Positions 40,601 through 52,400 of a stretch of 64,000 nt of DNA are shown here, in pieces. The DNA is from Phallusia mammillata (lineage: Eukaryota; Chordata; Ascidiacea; Phlebobranchia; Ascidiidae). The notes below the pieces were generated by a model that saw only the letters and a program-made list of their open reading frames with translations, was not told the origin of the DNA and did not search any database. Positions within the stretch are counted from its first letter, which is position 1, and the number at the start of each line of letters is the position of its first letter. The position numbers and the translations under genes were made by a program. The stretch lies in the NCBI GenBank assembly GCA_003260075.1, contig QLIY01000341.1:89525-153524 (forward strand), written 5' to 3'.

Positions 40601-43600
40601 TTGGACACCCCTGGCTTAGTGCACCTTTATATCACTTGGTGCTTCTTTATGTTGCTTGGTGCTCCTTTATATCACTTGGTGCACCTTTATGTCGCTTGGT
40701 GCACCTTCTTGTCACTTGCTGCACCTTAAAATCGCTTAGTGCACCTTTATATCGCTTGGTAAAGATGCGCTTAGCAATAAACTTTCACTAAGTGATATAA
40801 AGGTGAACCAAGCAATCCTATATGTTTTCGATGCACTGAATGTTTAATGTTTCTGCACAATATAAAGATGTTGTTTTGTTGTATTCAATAATGGTTTTAT
40901 TTATTTATTACTGTGCAGAAATGGACCTAAGAAAAAAGCATTGCCACCTCACCACAATATTATAAGATTTGAAAAAGTTTTCTTTGGAAATTTGAATGAA
41001 GAATTAAATCCATCAGAATGTGATCCCACACTTTTTGCCGTCACCAAGAGGTTGGTCGTATTTTGTTTAAAAAGCAGCAGACATTGCATTGCAGTAATCC
41101 TTTGCTATTTGATCTTGTTGCCTGCTGGCATTTTTGACTTGCTTATGATTTTAATAGATCATTGTCATAAAGTTTAAAAGATTTGCTCCAGCAAACATTC
41201 CAAGAAAGTATAGTTGCCAAATTAAATGCATACTTAATTATGGGTCCCCTTCCCTGAAGGGGACACATATTGTTTTTGTCCGTATTTGTTCCTTCTTTTT
41301 TTCTTTTTTCTGTCTAACGCTGGTTTGTTATACGTGTTTGGTCCCAAAAGAGTTCTTCAAATTTATTCAAATTTGGGCAGATGTTAGTTATTAATCCAAA
41401 TTTGATCCTCCTGAAGTTTGACCCCATTGACCCAGCGGTGCACCCACAGGCCCCCAAAACGTAATTTTTTTAAACCCAGCGGTTCACCCACAGGCCCCCA
41501 AAACGTATTTCTTTATACACAGCTATACTTACTGAAGTACAGCATATCTGAGTGATATGCTTTGTTGTTTGGTGCAATATAAGGTATTTCAAAGAATTTT
41601 GTATCTTTTTTTCGCTTTACCCATTTTCACCCCTTAAACCCCTAATTTTTCATTTCTGTCTAACGCTGGTTTGTTAAATGCGTTTGGTCAAGAAAGAGTG
41701 CTTTAAATGTATTCAAATTTGGACAGATGTTAGTTATTAATCCAAATTTGATCCTCCTGAAGTTTGACCCCAAACGACCCAGCGGTTCACCCACAGGCCC
41801 CCAAAATGAAAAAAATTAAAAACGGCTGTACTGACCCAAGTACATAATCTGTGGGTTTCATGCTTTGTTGGTTGGTGCAATGTAAGCTATTCTAAAGAAT
41901 TTTGTAACTTTTTATTGGATTTACCCATTTTACCCTTTAAACCCCAAAATAATAAGTTTTAGGCCCAAAATGCAAGACCTAATGTGCTGAAATGTTAAAC
42001 AATTGTTTGCAGTAGGTTGATTGTTCAGTATTTAAAATTTTGCCTTTATCGGCCAAATAGTTACTTTTACAGCCCATAATATGTGTACGCTGTTAGTCAG
42101 ATAGACGTATCATCTCTCAAGGGAGTAATTCGCTTGTTTATGATAAAGGCGGGTGAATGCAGTGGGAGTGCTCAGCTTGACATCCAGACGGACGTTTTAC
42201 GACACAGTCTGTGTCGGTAACTAGAAATTAGCTGTTTTTGCGCAGCATGCTAAGTCGTTATATTACGTTATCAAGCACATTTTCAAAATAGTGTTTAAAA
42301 ACTAACCTTGAACGACAATATCAAGGACAAAGATTAAATTAAAAGTCTTTTTCCCGTTCTTATTTACTGTTTTTTTTTGTGTAATTATATAACAATAATG
42401 ATGCAAAAAGAATACAGACAAAACTTTTAAAGTTGGGTTATTGCCAAAGTTGGTTAAGTTTTTCCTTAAAAGTCTTAAAATAACCAGGATGTTTGTTTAC
42501 CGTAAATCCGCACAAACGCGTGTGTGGGGACCCATCTGTTTTTGCTTGCAAAAACAATCATATGTGTAGATCAAATGATGTGTATAGTAAATTGGTAAAT
42601 ATCATATAGAATATATAAAATGGAAGTATATCAGAAAGCCACCTTTCTAGTTTTATTCAGTAAAATCATAATGATCAATAACAGGCCTGTCAAACTCGCC
42701 GCCCGCGAGTCACATGCGGCCCACGAACAGTCAACAACAATTGTAGTATTTTGTCAGACTTTTATCTAATTACACTAAATTTGTCTTACTTTTTAAGTTG
42801 AAAGCTATTATTTAAACAGACGTTTACGGAAATTTAATTTATACATGCAACTTCATATGTTATGAATAGAAACGATAGTAATTAAACCGTTCCTTAAAGT
42901 TTCAGTCAAGGGTGTACAACCCGCGGCCGTACGGTCACATTGAAATATATGTCCTGGCAGGCGTGATGTAATTGAAACTTCTTTGCCAAAACTTTTGATT
43001 ATCAAACTGCCCTAAACAGATTTTGTATTACCGAAAAGAGTATTACTAGCCTAGTAGCCATATGCGACAGACTTTTTGTAGAGGTATTGTGTGCAAACAA
43101 TGCGAAAAAACAGGTACGAAAAGCGTCACAATATAGATTATGACGTAATAATAGAGTTAAAACTGCGGGTCTTCACATTGTGGAGCTTAATCTGTACAAT
43201 AAGTTGGAAATTAATCTGGGCTTTTTGGGCGTCAATAGATGGTATATATATGATATAAACCTTTTTCTTGTAATTTTTAAACAAAAACAGCAGATAATTG
43301 GCTGCCGTTGGTGAAATAAGGATCTGCAATGCGGTCGTCGTAGCGAAAAGGTTGTTTAAGTGTATACAACTAGATCAAAAATCACATGCGGCCCACGGCA
43401 TAATTCCCAAACTGCAATGTGGCCCGCGAACCCCACGAGTTTGACACCCCTGATCAATAAAATAGCAAAATGTTTGCTAACATCTTCATCCAATTAAAAG
43501 CACATTTGGTGTAAAGTCTCCTATTTTCAACTTTGCAATGAAGTTTGTGCAAACATAAGTTTAATGGTGCAAAGTTAATTATTGACAGAAAATAGACAGC

Positions 43601-46492
43601 ATGTCCAGTGGTGACATTAAACAAATATACATTTGGAACTTGATCTCATGAGCTGATTTAAATGGATAGTTGGACTGGATTACATATTAAACTGGTGGTG
43701 TGTACACACTGTATATCATAATGTTGCTTGTTGTTTACAGGTATGAGACGAACCTTGCATTGTACATGAGGCAAAATAACGTTGACAACATTACAGCGTC
43801 GCTTATTCTTCTTCAACTTCTGCAAGCTGTGGTTCATTTGGAAAACCATTGTTTTGTTCACCGGGATATCACACCAGAAAACATTTTACTGGAATTTGAC
43901 TCAGGTGGGCGAAGTATTCACACGCAAGTCTCATCAGTCACATATTAATGGGGCTAAAATGTCGCTAATAGTTTGGTCCAAATTTTAGCCACTAGTGATG
44001 TTGTTTCAAGTCAATGGGAAATAGATCTAGTGAATTACTGTAGTGGAGGCATGTTAGAGGTTATGAACAAGCTGGGCTTCCTGGCATTTTATTGCGGCCT
44101 GGTTAGGTTGAAAAATCTAGCTTTCAGTGGGAATGAAACCCATACAGGGAACTAATCTGGATCTGGCGATTTACACACACTTACTGGGCGATGAGCTCGC
44201 GAAAATTTAGGAGCGTCACAAGCACTAAGCTGCAGACAGTACACACCGTTTATACTGATCTCATCAGTACAGCTGGTGACATGATGAAAGATTGGCCGTA
44301 TTGGTTAGCGCAGTCTGCACCTTTTATTGGCTCTAGGTTTTTACATTGACACAAGCACTGTTGTCTGCTTTTTAGTAGGGGTGCATGCGGCTCCCAACTA
44401 CTTATTTTGCGGCTCGCACCAGACCTCAGAAAACCACTAAAGATTGCTATTTTAGCTTCCAAAGTCATCTTATTGAGTGATTTTCTCAAGGTTTCGTTTT
44501 TATGCGGCTCCTTACACACTTTAAAATATACCATTTGGCCCCGACAAAAAAAAAGTTTGAGAACCATTGCTTTACATTCAGTCTACTTGCTATATTGTGA
44601 GTTTTAACACTGGTATTGCACATTTTAGTGTTTGCTTTTTTGCAGGTGGAATCCCCCATGTTGTCTTATCAGGATTTGGTTCGTGTTTCGGAGGCAGAAA
44701 ATCTGAACTGGTTGTTCCGTTTGAGGATGAAACACTTGACACGAGGGTTGGGAAATTATCAAACCTTCCTCCTGAGGTGAAATTCATATTGTGACCTTCT
44801 AATTCCGTTGTGGGACACTAATATTGTTTTTAAGCATAGAATTGGCTTGGCTTAGTTTTTCAATCTAATAGTAAAAGTTTGCCTGAAATTCTTGTGTGGC
44901 TAACTCATGTCACAGTTAGGAACTTGTTTTGGGATTCAAGCATCACCTACTTTTGTTACAGATAATTATTTGAGTAATACAACATAAACCCTGTAATTTC
45001 CGATGTTTTTTACAACACCCCACTTGTACATTCCCAACACACAGGATAATCTGTGCTGTGCAGTATGGTGCATGTGTTTGCATAGATTTTGAGAAAAATG
45101 GGGAGAAGTATTGATCATAATGTTTTTTCAACAAGTAAACTTATTTGCTACATTGCTGATATTTATATTATCTCGTTTCCAATCAGTTACCAATTGTAGA
45201 TCCAGTTCCACTGAGGTTTAGTCCCAGTGGTTGCAACCCCCCCCCCTTGATCATAATGTTTTTTCAACAAGTAAACTTATTTGCTACATTGCTGTATAAT
45301 CTCGTTTCCAATCAGTTACCAATTGTGGATCCAGTTCCACGGAGGTTTAGGCCCAGTGGTTGCAATTTTTTTTTGTCGGTTCTATCACAAAAGTAATATT
45401 TTTCAGTAATATCCCCCCCCCCCACCCACAAAATTTTGTAAGGGTTGACCGCCTGCAATTTCCAACAAATTTGTTTAAGAAGCAGCCAATGATAAAATCA
45501 CAAATGCTTTGTGTCCAGGTGTCAAGAGCGAAACCTGGAAAGGGCTGTAAAGTCGATTACCATGGAAATGATGCATGGATGGTTGGGGTCATCGCGTTTG
45601 AGATGTTGACAGGAAGGAGTCTGTTTGCCGGTAAGAACATTTAAAATTATCTCAAACTTGCAATGCTTGTGCGTTGAGTTTGTAAATGAAATAAACTTTT
45701 CAGATCATGGGTTGGATTCGAGGACTTACAAGGAAAGTGATCTTCCCGATTTAAACAACACAAAAGCTTCAAACACATTAAAAGCTGTGGCTCGAAGTTT
45801 GGTCAGCGTTGATCCACAAATGGTAGGAAGTTGTTTGATTAATTGTTGAGATCTTAACAAAGTTATATAAGCTATTGCTACCAGGCATAATATCAAGTTT
45901 ATAGAGCTCTTCTGGCAAATGTATTTTTATTTGAAAAAATTACATTTACCAGAAGAGATCTGGAAACTGAACCAAGCTATTAAGAGTCCCTTACTAGTGT
46001 ATTTTGACCTTATATAGGAATGTTACCTTTTTATTTATGCTAGGGCTGTAATGTTGCTGTAACGTTTATCATTGCATTGGTATAGCACCGTTTAGAATGT
46101 TTTGTCTAGTTATTGTTGCTTTGGTATCACCTGAGATGCCATGTACTGCATTGTATATTTACCACATGTAGAAAGCCACATTTCTCTTTATTTAAGGACT
46201 GTGATCTTTATCAGGTTTCTTACAAGCAAAATTTTATTTGCAGAGAATGAGTGCGAAAGAAGCAGCGGAGATTTTGCATCTGGAAATATTCGCAACAGTT
46301 TCAAAAGCTCCACTTGGTGATGCCCTTCTGTTGAGCAACCTTCGATCGTGGGCAGTTTCGCATTGCGCCGAAGTTTTTCTGCACAAAAGTGAAAGCTCGG
46401 TGTTGTACAAATTATGCGAGGGTTTCTTTCATCAAGTGGATGCACATCATCTGTTGAGTTCAGTTGAATTGTGGATGTTGATTAACTCGTGA
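37631..46492 (+). CDS. PINK1: PINK1, mitochondrial Ser/Thr kinase homologue with degenerate catalytic motifs
   Basis: Twelve exons in phase: 37631-37748, 37817-37945, 38615-38823, 39245-39382, 39903-39972, 40032-40149, 40919-41050, 43741-43904, 44646-44776, 45519-45630, 45704-45822, 46244-46492, about 562 residues (human 581). PINK1 senses damaged mitochondria and phosphorylates ubiquitin and parkin. Seen: basic/aromatic N-terminus, an outer-membrane/TM-like segment HLIAFAGLFLYQ followed by the charged linker EDIQRQKMEAKAEYHIYDRI, the VAIK-type lysine (FSIKAM), PPHHNIIRFEKVF, catalytic loop FVHRDITPENILLEF, NDAWMVGVIAFEMLTG, and the PINK1-specific C-terminal extension. Odd: the Gly-rich loop reads LPVSVDVSGTVFDAT and the DFG motif reads SGFG. 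Intron 7 is 2.7 kb and full of repeats. Orthology is firm; activity is doubtful. Confidence 0.93.
38003..38537. repeat. Foldback element in PINK1 intron 2
   Basis: A perfect 19-bp inverted repeat, ACTAAATACTGCATGTTAC at 38003-38021 and its complement at 38519-38537, encloses a second inverted pair: ACTCAAAAAGAG(T)GGCAGACGATCAGCG near 38219 and its complement near 38380-38405. The inner arms are shared with 28774-28815. It could extrude as a hairpin. No coding. Confidence 0.7.
40220..40800. repeat. Minisatellite (TGCACCTTTATATCACTTGG) split by a hAT-type MITE (40305-40613)
   Basis: About 21-bp units resembling GCACCTTTATATCACTTGGT flank 40305-40613. The inserted element ends CAGGGGTGTCCAAA and TTTGGACACCCCTG and is bordered by exact GCTTAGTG (40297-40304, 40614-40621). 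The element body has GCGGCCCGCGGGCC at the left and TGGCCCGCGGGC at the right. The whole lies in PINK1 intron 6. Confidence 0.85.
41241..42533. repeat. Dispersed element bounded by GGGTCCCC/GGGGACCC
   Basis: Inside PINK1 intron 7. Starts GGGTCCCCTTCCCTGAAGGG and ends GTGTGTGGGGACCC. It holds an internal direct duplication (41315-41440 with 41655-41800: CAGATGTTAGTTATTAATCC, then GATCCTCCTGAAGTTTGACC) and repeated CCAGCGGTTCACCCACAGGC. The same CCCCACAAGCCCCCAAA theme recurs near 54510. No protein coding seen; class unknown. Confidence 0.5.
42682..43452. repeat. 771-bp hAT-type element
   Basis: Starts CAGGCCTGTCAAACTCG and ends CGAGTTTGACACCCCTG, flanked by exact ATCAATAA (42674-42681 and 43453-43460). 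GCGGCCCACG sub-repeats occur near both ends; possibly a second element is nested near 42905. It lies in PINK1 intron 7, just before the catalytic-loop exon. Confidence 0.85.
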
Positions 46493-46600
46493 AATGTGTA
46501 CAAACAATGCAAGTTCATAACCTGTGTAAAAGTAATGCAAGTTCATGAAAAGTGTAAAAATAATGCAAGTGTGCCACTGCTTTTCTTTCTTTTCTTTCTT

Positions 46601-46690
<90 letters not shown>

Positions 46691-47145
46691 CTTTTAGCGG
46701 CTTAAATCAGTTTGTTGTTAATTAAATCAACAGTTTCAGCTGTGATATATTTTTACTAGACGCAGTTTGACCAGTTAAAAAAAAATAATACTTGAAAATA
46801 AATTGCAAACGTTTTGTGAAGTGCGTAGGCTGAATACCATTGATTCTCAAACTGTGTGTTGCTATTTTAAAGAGCAAACAATTCCTGGTATTTTAGGAAT
46901 TCATGATGAAATACTGGTGTGCATGACACTGTTTAAAAGCTCATATTTTAGTTATTGGTAATGAAAAGCATACTTACCCACCACAATAAAGTTGAAAATT
47001 AACATTCTTTAAACAACTTGTATTGTTTACCTGCGTGTGCCGCGGAAGGAAATTACAGTTTTTAATGCACCACATGCTTAAAAAGTTGAGAACCACTGCT
47101 ATATACCATACCACAAAATCGTATCGTACATTCCAATAAATATAT

Positions 47146-47460
47146 TTATCTATACATCGGAATCAGATTTGGACAAATTTTATGGACTCGTGCAGCGACA
47201 TTAAGGTACCTTTGGGTTTTCTTAATACAGCTGGCAATCCCAGGCCAGCGCCTTGGAACGCCAACTAATTTACGAGTAGGACAACATACTAAATTTTCTT
47301 TGGTATAGGCAATGTAACTGCGGACAAACAGTGTGTGTAATCCTTTCTTTTGACTATTTTTCCTACGTACCAAATCGTAGCAAACTGCCATCCTTGGTCC
47401 GTACTCTGTAGACAAAACAAAAAACACCGTGTGGTGAATACCCGGTTTAATACATTTCAA
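47146..47460 (-). CDS. Hypothetical 104-residue frame downstream of PINK1
   Basis: Minus-strand frame with basic composition (MAVCYDLVRRKNSQKKG, LVGVPRRWPGIASC). I do not recognise it. The homologous part of the duplicate (about 48720-49030) carries indels that break the frame, which argues against selection on it; it may be part of a mobile-element remnant. Confidence 0.2.
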   Translation of the reverse strand: MKCIKPGIHHTVFFVLSTEYGPRMAVCYDLVRRKNSQKKGLHTLFVRSYIAYTKENLVCCPTRKLVGVPRRWPGIASCIKKTQRYLNVAARVHKICPNLIPMYR

Positions 47461-47915
47461 GCCAACACGCTTTTGGATTTCTTCTTGTTAAAATATGAAC
47501 GACGGCGACGTAGATAAGCGCATATTGATATGTCCCCCCCCCCTATTGCTGCCAGGTATAATATCAAGTTTATAGAGCTCTTCTGGCAAATGTACTTTTA
47601 TTTAAAAAAAAATACATTTACCAGAAGAGATCTGGACATTTAACCAAGTTATTAAGAGTCCCTTTCTAGTGTATATTGACCTCATATAGGAATGTTACCT
47701 TTTTATTGATGCTAGGGCTGTAACGTTGCTGTAACGTTTATCATTGCATTGGTATAGCAACGTTTAGAATGTTTTGTCTTGTTATTGTTGCTTTGGTATC
47801 ACCTGAGATGCCATGTACTGCATTGTATATTTACCACATGTAGAAAGCCACATTTCTCTTTATTTAAGGACTGTGATCTTTATCAGGTTTCTTACAAGCA
47901 AAATTTTATTTGCAG

Positions 47916-48164
47916 AGAATGAGTGCGAAAGAAGCAGCGGAGATTTTGCATCTGGAAATATTCGCAACAGTTTCAAAAGCTCCACTTGGTGATGCCCTTC
48001 TGTTGAGCAACCTTCGATCGTGGGCAGTTTCGCATTGCGCCGAAGTTTTTCTGCACAAAAGTGAAAGTTCGGTGTTGTACAAATTATGCGAGGGTTTCTT
48101 TCATCAAGTGGACGCACATCATCTGTTGAGATCGGTTGAATTGTGGATGTTGATTAACTCGTGA
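47916..48164 (+). pseudogene. PINK1: Second copy of the terminal PINK1 exon
   Basis: A 249-nt exon with the same TTATTTTATTTGCAG acceptor, coding RMSAKEAAEILHLEIF to MLINS and a stop. It differs from 46244-46492 by a few silent changes and one residue (LSSVELW to LRSVELW). It is followed by an AATAAA at about 48306. It could serve as an alternative last exon if the duplication is real, or be an allelic artefact. Confidence 0.8.
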
Positions 48165-49445
48165 AATGTGTACAAACAATGCAAGTTCATAACCTGTGTA
48201 AAAATAATGCAAGTTCATGAAAAGTGTAAAAATAATGCAAGTGTGCCATTGCTTTTCTTTCTTTTGTTTATTTCTTTCTTTTTTTCATGCTGGTGTTTAT
48301 TTGTAATAAACTTTTAGCGGCTTAAATCAGTTTGTTGTTAATTAAATCAACAGTTTTAGCTGTGATATATTTTTACTAGCACAATTTGACCAGTTGAAGA
48401 AAAATGAAACTTGAAAATAAATTGCAAACGTTTTGTGAAAGCCCCCCCCCCGCAAACAATTCCTGGTATTTTAGGAATTCATGATGAAATACTGGTGTGT
48501 ATGACAATGTTTCAAAGCTCATATTTTAGTTATTGGTAATGAAAAGCATCCTTACCCACCACAATACAGTTGAAAATTAACATTCTTTGAACAACTTTTA
48601 TTGTTTACCTGCGTGTGCTGCGGAAGGAAATTTTAGTTTCTAATACACCACATGCTTAAAAAGTTGAGAACCACTGCTATATACCATACCACAAAATCGT
48701 ATCGTACCTTCAAATAAATCGATCGGAATCAGATTTGGACAAATTTCATGGACTCGTGCAGCGACATTAGGTTACCTTTGGGTTTTCTGAATACAGCTGG
48801 CAATCCCAGGCCAGCGCCTTGGGACGCCAACTAATTTACGAGTAGGACAACATACTCAATTTTCTTTAGTATGGGAAATTTAACTGCGGACAAAGAGTGG
48901 GTGTAATCCTTTCTTTTTGATTATTTTTGCTGCGTACCGAACTGTAGCAAACTGCCATCCTTGGTCCGCAGACAAAACAAAAAAACACCGTGTGGTGAAT
49001 ACCCCGTTTAATACACTTCAAGCCAACACGCTTTTGGCTTTCTTCTTGTTAAAATATGAACGACGGCAACGTAGATAAGCGCATATTGATATGCCAGCAT
49101 TATTACTTGGAAATCAATGTTATAATATTAACAAGCATCAAATATATTTAAAAGTTTATTTTTTATTGATTATTTTTTGATTATTGCTACAACTTGCAGA
49201 AAATATCTGGTGTTAATGTAAGTTCAGAAAAACATGTAGTCGTTCATCCTTTAGTTTAAATATATAAATATTTTGCTTTTACAGTATCGTCAGTATCTGT
49301 GGACAAGCAGAAAGATTCGTAAAATCAAACAGTATGCAGTGTTTTAATTGTATTTTAAATATTGCTACAACTTGCAGAATATATCTGGTATTAAATGTTA
49401 ACTTGAAAGTACTAACTGAATGTTAACGACCAATGGTAAATAATA

Positions 49446-52400
49446 ATGGATGGATCTGGTGACCATGAAAACGCTGACGAGTGTTTGAAAAGAGTTCGAA
49501 AGTTCCGAAAGAAATTGCGACAAATTGAGAGGCTTGAATCGCTGGGAAGGGATTTAACTACTGATGAAAAACAAAAAGTAAAATAAACAACTTTCAACTA
49601 TTTACAACATTTTTGCTCACTTGCAAACTAGAAAACATTATTGTAAAAAAGTTCTGGCTACTCTAATATATGTAAACTATGTCTAGCAATGTACTGTAAA
49701 ATTAGCAGGCTTTCTTTCATGAGAAAGCCATCAAAGACCTTAGTAATCTTTTGTAAGCATAGTTAAAACTATTTGAGAAAGTATTTTATTTTGATGTTAA
49801 TCGACATACAAAGTGTAAAAAAATGGCACACAAGACCAGAAAAATGACTGGCATAGATTGTGTTTACTTAAGGCCTGGCCATTGCATTTGAATGCATAGT
49901 TTGTTACAATAGATTCCTTGAAACACTATATACAGATCTGTTCATAAGTTTAATCATGAAAATAACCGCCCAAATAGACGTAAAAAGCGACATACTTTAT
50001 TGTTCCAACGTTTCGGCAGATTCCTTGAATTACATGGTTTAAATAGTGCATTGATAATTACTTAAATTTGCATAGGTTGCATGGTTTAGTGTAACAGGTA
50101 CATGTTTAGATGGTAACAATGTTTTTATTCCTTTGGAGTAGATAAGAACAAAAGACCAACTACGAAGTCACTTACAAAAACTTCTCACATCAATAAATCG
50201 AAATCAGGAATCGTTTAATTCATCACTTGGCAACGATGGCTTGGAAGACTCAAGTGAAGATGAGATTTTAGCTCAACCTCCAAGTATTTGTTTTATCATA
50301 CAACAGAGATTATGTTGTTTATAAATTAAGCTAACAAAACAACATCTAGGCAGTCATACTTATTTCTAAAATTTGTTCTCGTTCAAAGAATAACGCTTTT
50401 AAAAATTTAATGTTAGCTATCTAGGTTGCGTAGAAAAGCAAATCATAATTGAAAATTATTGAATAATATTTGCATAAACACAGTTTGTTGTAGCTATTGC
50501 AAAACAGCTATTGCAAACATTTTTTCCTTAAGTTATTTACATTAAACAAAATACAGATGTTGAACAAGACCATGATGTTGTCAATGCTGACTCAGTGTCA
50601 AAATCAGATGATGCAGGTAATACTTTATAATTCAGACATTTACAGTGAAAGAATTATTTATGATTTTTATTGTTTCTAGCTCATGATGATGAAAGAAATC
50701 AGGAAAAAATTTCAGCTCATCAACGATTGGAGGATGAACCTGGTAAAGATGTTTACTTTTTATTTTGATATGTTTTGTTTGTTTATTATAACAAGACCTT
50801 ACTGTGTAAAGACCAAGCAGACATAAAATAGCATCCTTAGTTGCCTAACATTTTGACTAATGCTGATTTCATGATGAGTGATATAATGTGGCTAAACGGT
50901 TTCACCTGATTTATACACTTCAATTGATAAAACAATACATGAAATGTGTAAAGCAAACAAGATAATACAAAGCATAGAGTTATACAGCATATGCTTGTAC
51001 CAGATAAATAGCAAACAAGTGCAATCCACAGTGCTTTATTTACATTTTTCTAGTTGCACTTTTTGGTTTTGTAAATGACATGTTAAGTGTTATTATTTGT
51101 ATTGTGCAATTGAGCTTACTGGATATTTCTATTGTTTGTTTAAGGAAATTAACTTCATGTTTCATGTTTTTACTTTATTCAGTTTCAGCAAAACAACGTA
51201 AAACCGAACCAGTGACGAGTCTTAAACATCCAATGGTTGGAATCGAGCAAAACAAACCACAGAAGCAACCTCAGAAAGGTAGAAATTTTTAAAAAATGTT
51301 TCATTAACATACACCGATGAATCTGGTTAATTGTGAATTCTGTTTCATTACATAATAAGAGTAAGCTTGGCATGCCGGACATAAATCATAAACATCACAA
51401 ACCTTGTTTTTTTTTGCATACAAGTTGTTGGCAAGGCTTTGCTTTCCAATTAATCGTTTGAGATCAACTCTATCAAACAATTTTCGCAACAAATTATTCC
51501 CTGTGTCAGTCTGTAATATATGTTTTTGACCCCCAAACCATTGCCCCACAACATTAACGCTATTTCACTTAGTTGACTGTCACTGTATTTGTTTGTTTTT
51601 AACCTTGTGTCTCTTTGCAGAAAAAACACAAAAGTTGCGATCAAAGCTGAGAAAATTGTGGAGAAATAAATGGTTTTCTGTGATTGCTTTAGACGGACAT
51701 AATGATGTTATTTGTGATGTTTCTGTGAAGTGTGGTTGGGTGGCTAGTGGAAGGTTAGTGAAAATTAAACTTGGAAAATTTATTATTTTGTAGGTGCAGT
51801 TATTTTTGTTTGTAGGTGCAAGTTACTTGTGGTAGTAAACTATAGGAATGGGCCCAAAACTGCAAATGTTCTGTTAGGTCGACACAGAGCTTCTCACAAC
51901 CTGATTTTGTAGCTTTCCAAGGCCCCCCCCCCACTCTTTTAAGTTCTACAAAATGTGTTTAGAGCAGTTTGAATACACAGGAATGATGTTTAAACAATAA
52001 ATGTATGCATGTATACCTTTTATTGCGACTGACATAATAACCCATAATGTTTCACGACCCCAAAATTATATGACCCACAGTTTGAGAAGCCCTGAACTAT
52101 AGGAATGGGCCAAAACTGCAAATGTTCTGTTAGGTTGACACAGAGCTTCTCACAACCTGATTTTGTGGCTTTCCAAGGTTGCTTACATCACCAGTGGTGT
52201 ATTAAGCTGTACAGGCCCCAGCAGTAGGCATTTTTCCCCAATCTAACACATTTAAAAAAACGTTCATGTTTGTTCTTGGATACCCTTTTGAACATTAGTT
52301 TTGTATGTTAGCATGGCATGGATATGTAAACTTAATGCTCAGGTCAGTTTGTGCAACTGTTCGGCCAAGCACCGAACATAAAAAACTACTAATATTCGAA

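Larger units (their letters stand above)
45870..49110. repeat. About 1.6-kb tandem duplication including the last PINK1 exon
   Basis: 45870-47520 (copy A) and 47547-49110 (copy B) match closely. Copy B restarts immediately after a C run at 47535-47546. Copy A has 86 C at 46603-46688 where copy B reads T-rich sequence ending GTTTATTTGTAATAAAC. Copy B has a 10-C run near 48443 where copy A has about 50 bp of ordinary sequence. Substitutions of a few per cent between copies suit two haplotypes or a recent duplication. Confidence 0.85.

Noticed and set aside
46460-46705. Proline- or glycine-rich frames over the C run
   Set aside because: Homopolymer artefact; the duplicate copy at 48.2-48.3 kb has ordinary T-rich 3' UTR there.
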